From the NCBI RefSeq assembly GCF_012290005.1, contig NZ_JAAXMS010000003.1, positions 1-64,000 on the forward strand: a DNA stretch of 64,000 bases, given 5' to 3'. Positions 61,853 to 64,000 of this stretch are shown one piece after another. The DNA comes from Crateriforma spongiae. GTDB lineage: Bacteria; Planctomycetota; Planctomycetia; Pirellulales; Pirellulaceae. The notes under the pieces are model-generated. The model saw only the letters and a list, made by a program, of their open reading frames with translations, was not told where the DNA came from and did no database searches. How positions within the stretch are numbered: position 1 is the stretch's first letter; each line of letters opens with the position of its first letter. A program made the position numbers and the translations under genes.

Positions 61853-62966
61853 TCAGTCGGTCTTGACTTCCTTGCCCGCACGGAACCGTAAAAACGCGTC
61901 CAAGAACCCTTGCAGTTCGCTGCCGTCCATGACGCTATTGAAACTGCCAACGTAGTGGCCGGTTCGGGCGTCTTTGACACGTTGGTCGGGGTGCAAGAAA
62001 TAGTTGCGAATCTGGCTGCCGAATCCGGTTCGGGCTTGCGATTCGTATTTCTGTGCGACTTCGGCTTCGCGGCGTTCTTCTTCCAGTCGTGCCATCTTCG
62101 CCCGCAGCATCTTCCAAGCGGTAGCCCGGTTTTGGTGTTGGCTGCGTTCATTCTGGCATTGCACGACGATGCCCGACGGTTCGTGCGTCAGACGCACGGC
62201 GCTGTCGGTTTTGTTGACGTGCTGGCCACCGGCACCACCGGCCCGATAGGTGTCTTCGCGGACGTCCTTCTTTTCGATTTCGACTTCGATCGAATCGTCG
62301 ATTTCCGGCGCGACACTGACCGCGGCAAAGCTGGTTTGGCGTTTCCCTTCGCTGTTGAAAGGGCTGATCCGGACCAACCGGTGCATGCCTTCTTCGCCCT
62401 TGAGGTACCCATAGGCCATCGGCCCACGGATGGCGACCGAAGCATGGTTGATCCCCGCCTCTTCGTTCTCCTGACGGTCCAGCAATTCGATCTTGTATTC
62501 CTGTCCGACCGCCCAGACGCTGTACATCCGCAGCAACATGTCGGCCCAGTCGTTCGCATCGGTGCCGCCGTCGCGGGCGTTGATGGTCAGGATCGCGCCG
62601 GCCTGGTCATTGGGGCCGTTCAGCAGGGCCTTCAGTTCCAAGTCGTCCAGAACGTCTTCCAATCGGCTGATTTCTGATTCGACTTCCGCCGCGATCGATT
62701 CGTCTTCTTCGGCCATTTCGAACAACGCATCCATGTCGTCGACGGACGTGGACAGCTCATCCATGGGGGTGACGATCGACTTCAATCCCTTTAACGTGGC
62801 GATGGTCGTTTGCGCTTCTTCGTTGTTGTCCCAAAAATTGGGCTCGCCCATCTTGGTCTCGATGGCCTTGATTTCGGTTCGCTTGGCAGCGTGGTCAAAG
62901 AGAGTCCTGCAGTTGTGTCAAACGCTCGCGGATCGCTTCGCTACGTTGAACCAGTTCGGCGTCCAT
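61853..62966 (-). CDS. prfB: Peptide chain release factor 2, with programmed +1 frameshift
   Basis: Release factor 2 ends translation at UGA and UAA by triggering hydrolysis of the peptide from tRNA. The gene consists of a 23-codon first segment (ATG at 62966 to CTT at 62898-62900), then an in-frame TGA. The main frame continues after a +1 shift (GAC at 62896) for a total of about 370 residues. The stop-recognition motif SPF near residue 199 and GGQ near residue 245 (GAGGQHVNK) are present, as are surrounding conserved segments. A CTT TGA C site preceded by AGGA fits the known autoregulatory mechanism. It is divergent to mnmA. Confidence 0.95.
62894..62900 (-). promoter_or_regulatory. Programmed +1 frameshift site CTT TGA C in prfB
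   Basis: On the minus strand, the sequence AGGACTCT-CTT-TGA-C matches the classic RF2 site: a Shine-Dalgarno-like AGGA just upstream, a slippery CTT codon and a poorly read UGA followed by C. Low RF2 levels slow reading of UGA and allow the ribosome to shift, giving autoregulation. Confidence 0.9.
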
Positions 62967-63094
62967 GACGTCAGTGACTCCCGGGGATTTGTTTTGGGAC
63001 GAAGTGAAGCGGCCACCCTTCCGGACGGTTACCGGCGATGCGATGGGCCGCATGGAACCAACACGTTTAGGACTATACAGCACACGGACACAAA

Positions 63095-64000
63095 ATGGCA
63101 CGAGTGGTTCTGGCAATGAGCGGTGGAGTCGATTCCAGCGTGGCGGCACACCTGCTGACCGATGCCGGCCATGACGTGATCGGCGTCTTCATGCGGCACG
63201 GCGAGGAATCCGCCCAGCAGTGCCGCGTCGATGATTCCGGCGGACCCGCCGCCGGGTTGCCCGTCGTCGCACCGATGGCCCACGGACGTGCCGACCACAA
63301 ACAGGGCTGTTGCAGTGCCACCGACGCGGCCGATGCCCGTCGCGTTGCGGCAAAGTTCAAGATCCCGTTTTATGCGTTGGATCTTCAGCAAGACTTTCGC
63401 CGGATCGTCGACTACTTCGTCGATGATTATCTCAACGGCCGGACGCCCAATCCGTGTGTGAAATGCAACCACTGGATCAAGTTCGGGCGGCTGTTCGATT
63501 ATGCCGCTGGTGTCGATGCCGATTATGTGGCCACCGGCCACTATGCACGAATGGTCCGTCAGGGTGGCAGCAACCGGTTGCACCGTGGACGCGATCAGAA
63601 CAAGGATCAATCGTACGCGTTGTTCGGGATCGGACGTGATCGGCTGTCACGGATGATGTTGCCAGTGGGGGATTTCACCAAGCCACAGATTCGCGAAATG
63701 GCCGAATCTTTGGGGCTGGGGGTCGCTGCCAAAAAGGACAGCCAAGAAATCTGTTTCGTCACCCAGGGGCACCACAGCGATTTCGTCAAAGCCCGCCGCC
63801 CGGAAATGGTGGGGGCAACCGCCGGTGATATCGTGACCACCGAAGGTGACGTCGTGGGTCAGCACGCCGGAATCGAAGCCTTCACCATCGGCCAGCGAAA
63901 GAAATTGGGCGTGGCAATGGGGGAACCTTACTTCGTCGTCCGCATCGACCCGGATACGAAGCAGGTGGTCATCGGCAAGAAACCGGAATTACAGCGTCCG
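63095..64000 (+). CDS. mnmA: tRNA 2-thiouridylase MnmA, cut by the window end
   Basis: MnmA adds sulfur to U34 of glutamate, glutamine and lysine tRNAs using ATP and a persulfide relay. The first 302 codons are in the window. The ATP-binding PP-loop SGGVDSS occurs at residues 9-15, then GCCSATDAADARRVA. The catalytic cysteine lies in NPCVKCNHWIKFG (near 118) and the second in EICFV (near 218), with GRTPNP and TGHYAR between. Compared with Escherichia coli MnmA there is an insertion of about 28 residues (about 36-63) before the GCCS segment. The start follows prfB divergently, 128 bases apart. The C-terminus is missing here. Confidence 0.95.
   Translation, partial: MARVVLAMSGGVDSSVAAHLLTDAGHDVIGVFMRHGEESAQQCRVDDSGGPAAGLPVVAPMAHGRADHKQGCCSATDAADARRVAAKFKIPFYALDLQQDFRRIVDYFVDDYLNGRTPNPCVKCNHWIKFGRLFDYAAGVDADYVATGHYARMVRQGGSNRLHRGRDQNKDQSYALFGIGRDRLSRMMLPVGDFTKPQIREMAESLGLGVAAKKDSQEICFVTQGHHSDFVKARRPEMVGATAGDIVTTEGDVVGQHAGIEAFTIGQRKKLGVAMGEPYFVVRIDPDTKQVVIGKKPELQRP

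Noticed and set aside
1-64000. tRNA, rRNA, riboswitch, insertion sequence or prophage genes
   Set aside because: I looked for GGTTCGA-type tRNA arms, transposase or integrase motifs and phage structural genes by eye and saw none. Profile searches could change this.

Overview
The window looks like a chromosome segment of a planctomycete, most likely Pirellulaceae (Rhodopirellula-like). This rests on the neighbouring DUF1549/DUF1553 cytochrome and DUF1501 genes, a Tat-exported Gfo/Idh/MocA oxidoreductase, a sulfatase, PQQ-propeller proteins, several Hanks-type kinases, an LptD-type outer-membrane assembly protein, and many secreted proteins of unknown function. About 49 protein genes are supported. 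I saw no rRNA, tRNA, CRISPR array, insertion sequence or prophage. The segment reads as ordinary chromosome rather than a mobile island.

Layout. 1-5.2 kb: two small membrane proteins, a Tat oxidoreductase with a clear terminator, a divergent cyclophilin-like protein and RsmD. 5.3-9.6 kb: an exported metallophosphoesterase with a His-rich N-terminus, a MATE transporter and DgkA. 9.5-16.2 kb: an LptD homologue coupled to DgkA, a DEDDy exonuclease, PepT and a small exported protein. 16.3-24.5 kb: a membrane P-loop ATPase, then carbohydrate metabolism (NagB-LmbE fusion, ROK kinase, sulfatase, KdgK-like kinase, SDR). 24.6-27.1 kb: a DUF4261-like protein and an isolated 76-residue protein with its own ribosome site and terminator. 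27.1-33.3 kb: a signalling cluster made of an exported coiled-coil protein, an FHA-like protein, a Ser/Thr kinase fused to about seven membrane helices, a translationally coupled exported partner and a Tyr/Gly/Pro-rich exported protein. 33.4-37.7 kb: a secreted alpha/alpha-barrel-like protein, a PQQ sugar dehydrogenase-like protein and an FKBP isomerase. 37.9-41.4 kb: a second kinase, PanB-Pgl (overlapping) and an Rrf2 regulator. 41.5-48.0 kb: a perfect 17-bp hairpin, a PQQ-propeller protein with an RGG-rich tail, and the DUF1501 and DUF1553 pair. 48.1-52.4 kb: a DUF2007 pair and a four-gene TadE/TadG-like cluster. 52.4-57.1 kb: two exported amidohydrolase-fold proteins that have partly lost metal ligands. 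57.3-64 kb: a VWA protein, BioF, HIT, RadC, PrfB with a programmed +1 frameshift, and MnmA running off the end.

How the genes fit together. The sugar block links aminosugar deacetylation and deamination, sugar phosphorylation, sulfate removal and 2-keto-3-deoxygluconate use, consistent with breakdown of sulfated or amino-sugar polymers. The kinase/FHA block looks like a self-contained membrane signalling module. The Tad-like block looks like a surface or pilus-associated complex without its secretion motor in this window. No single obviously new system stands out. The best candidates for new biology are the kinase-7TM module, the Tad-like VWA cluster, the degenerate amidohydrolase pair and the orphan 76-residue protein. 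All functions are inferred from reading motifs by eye; no database search was run.
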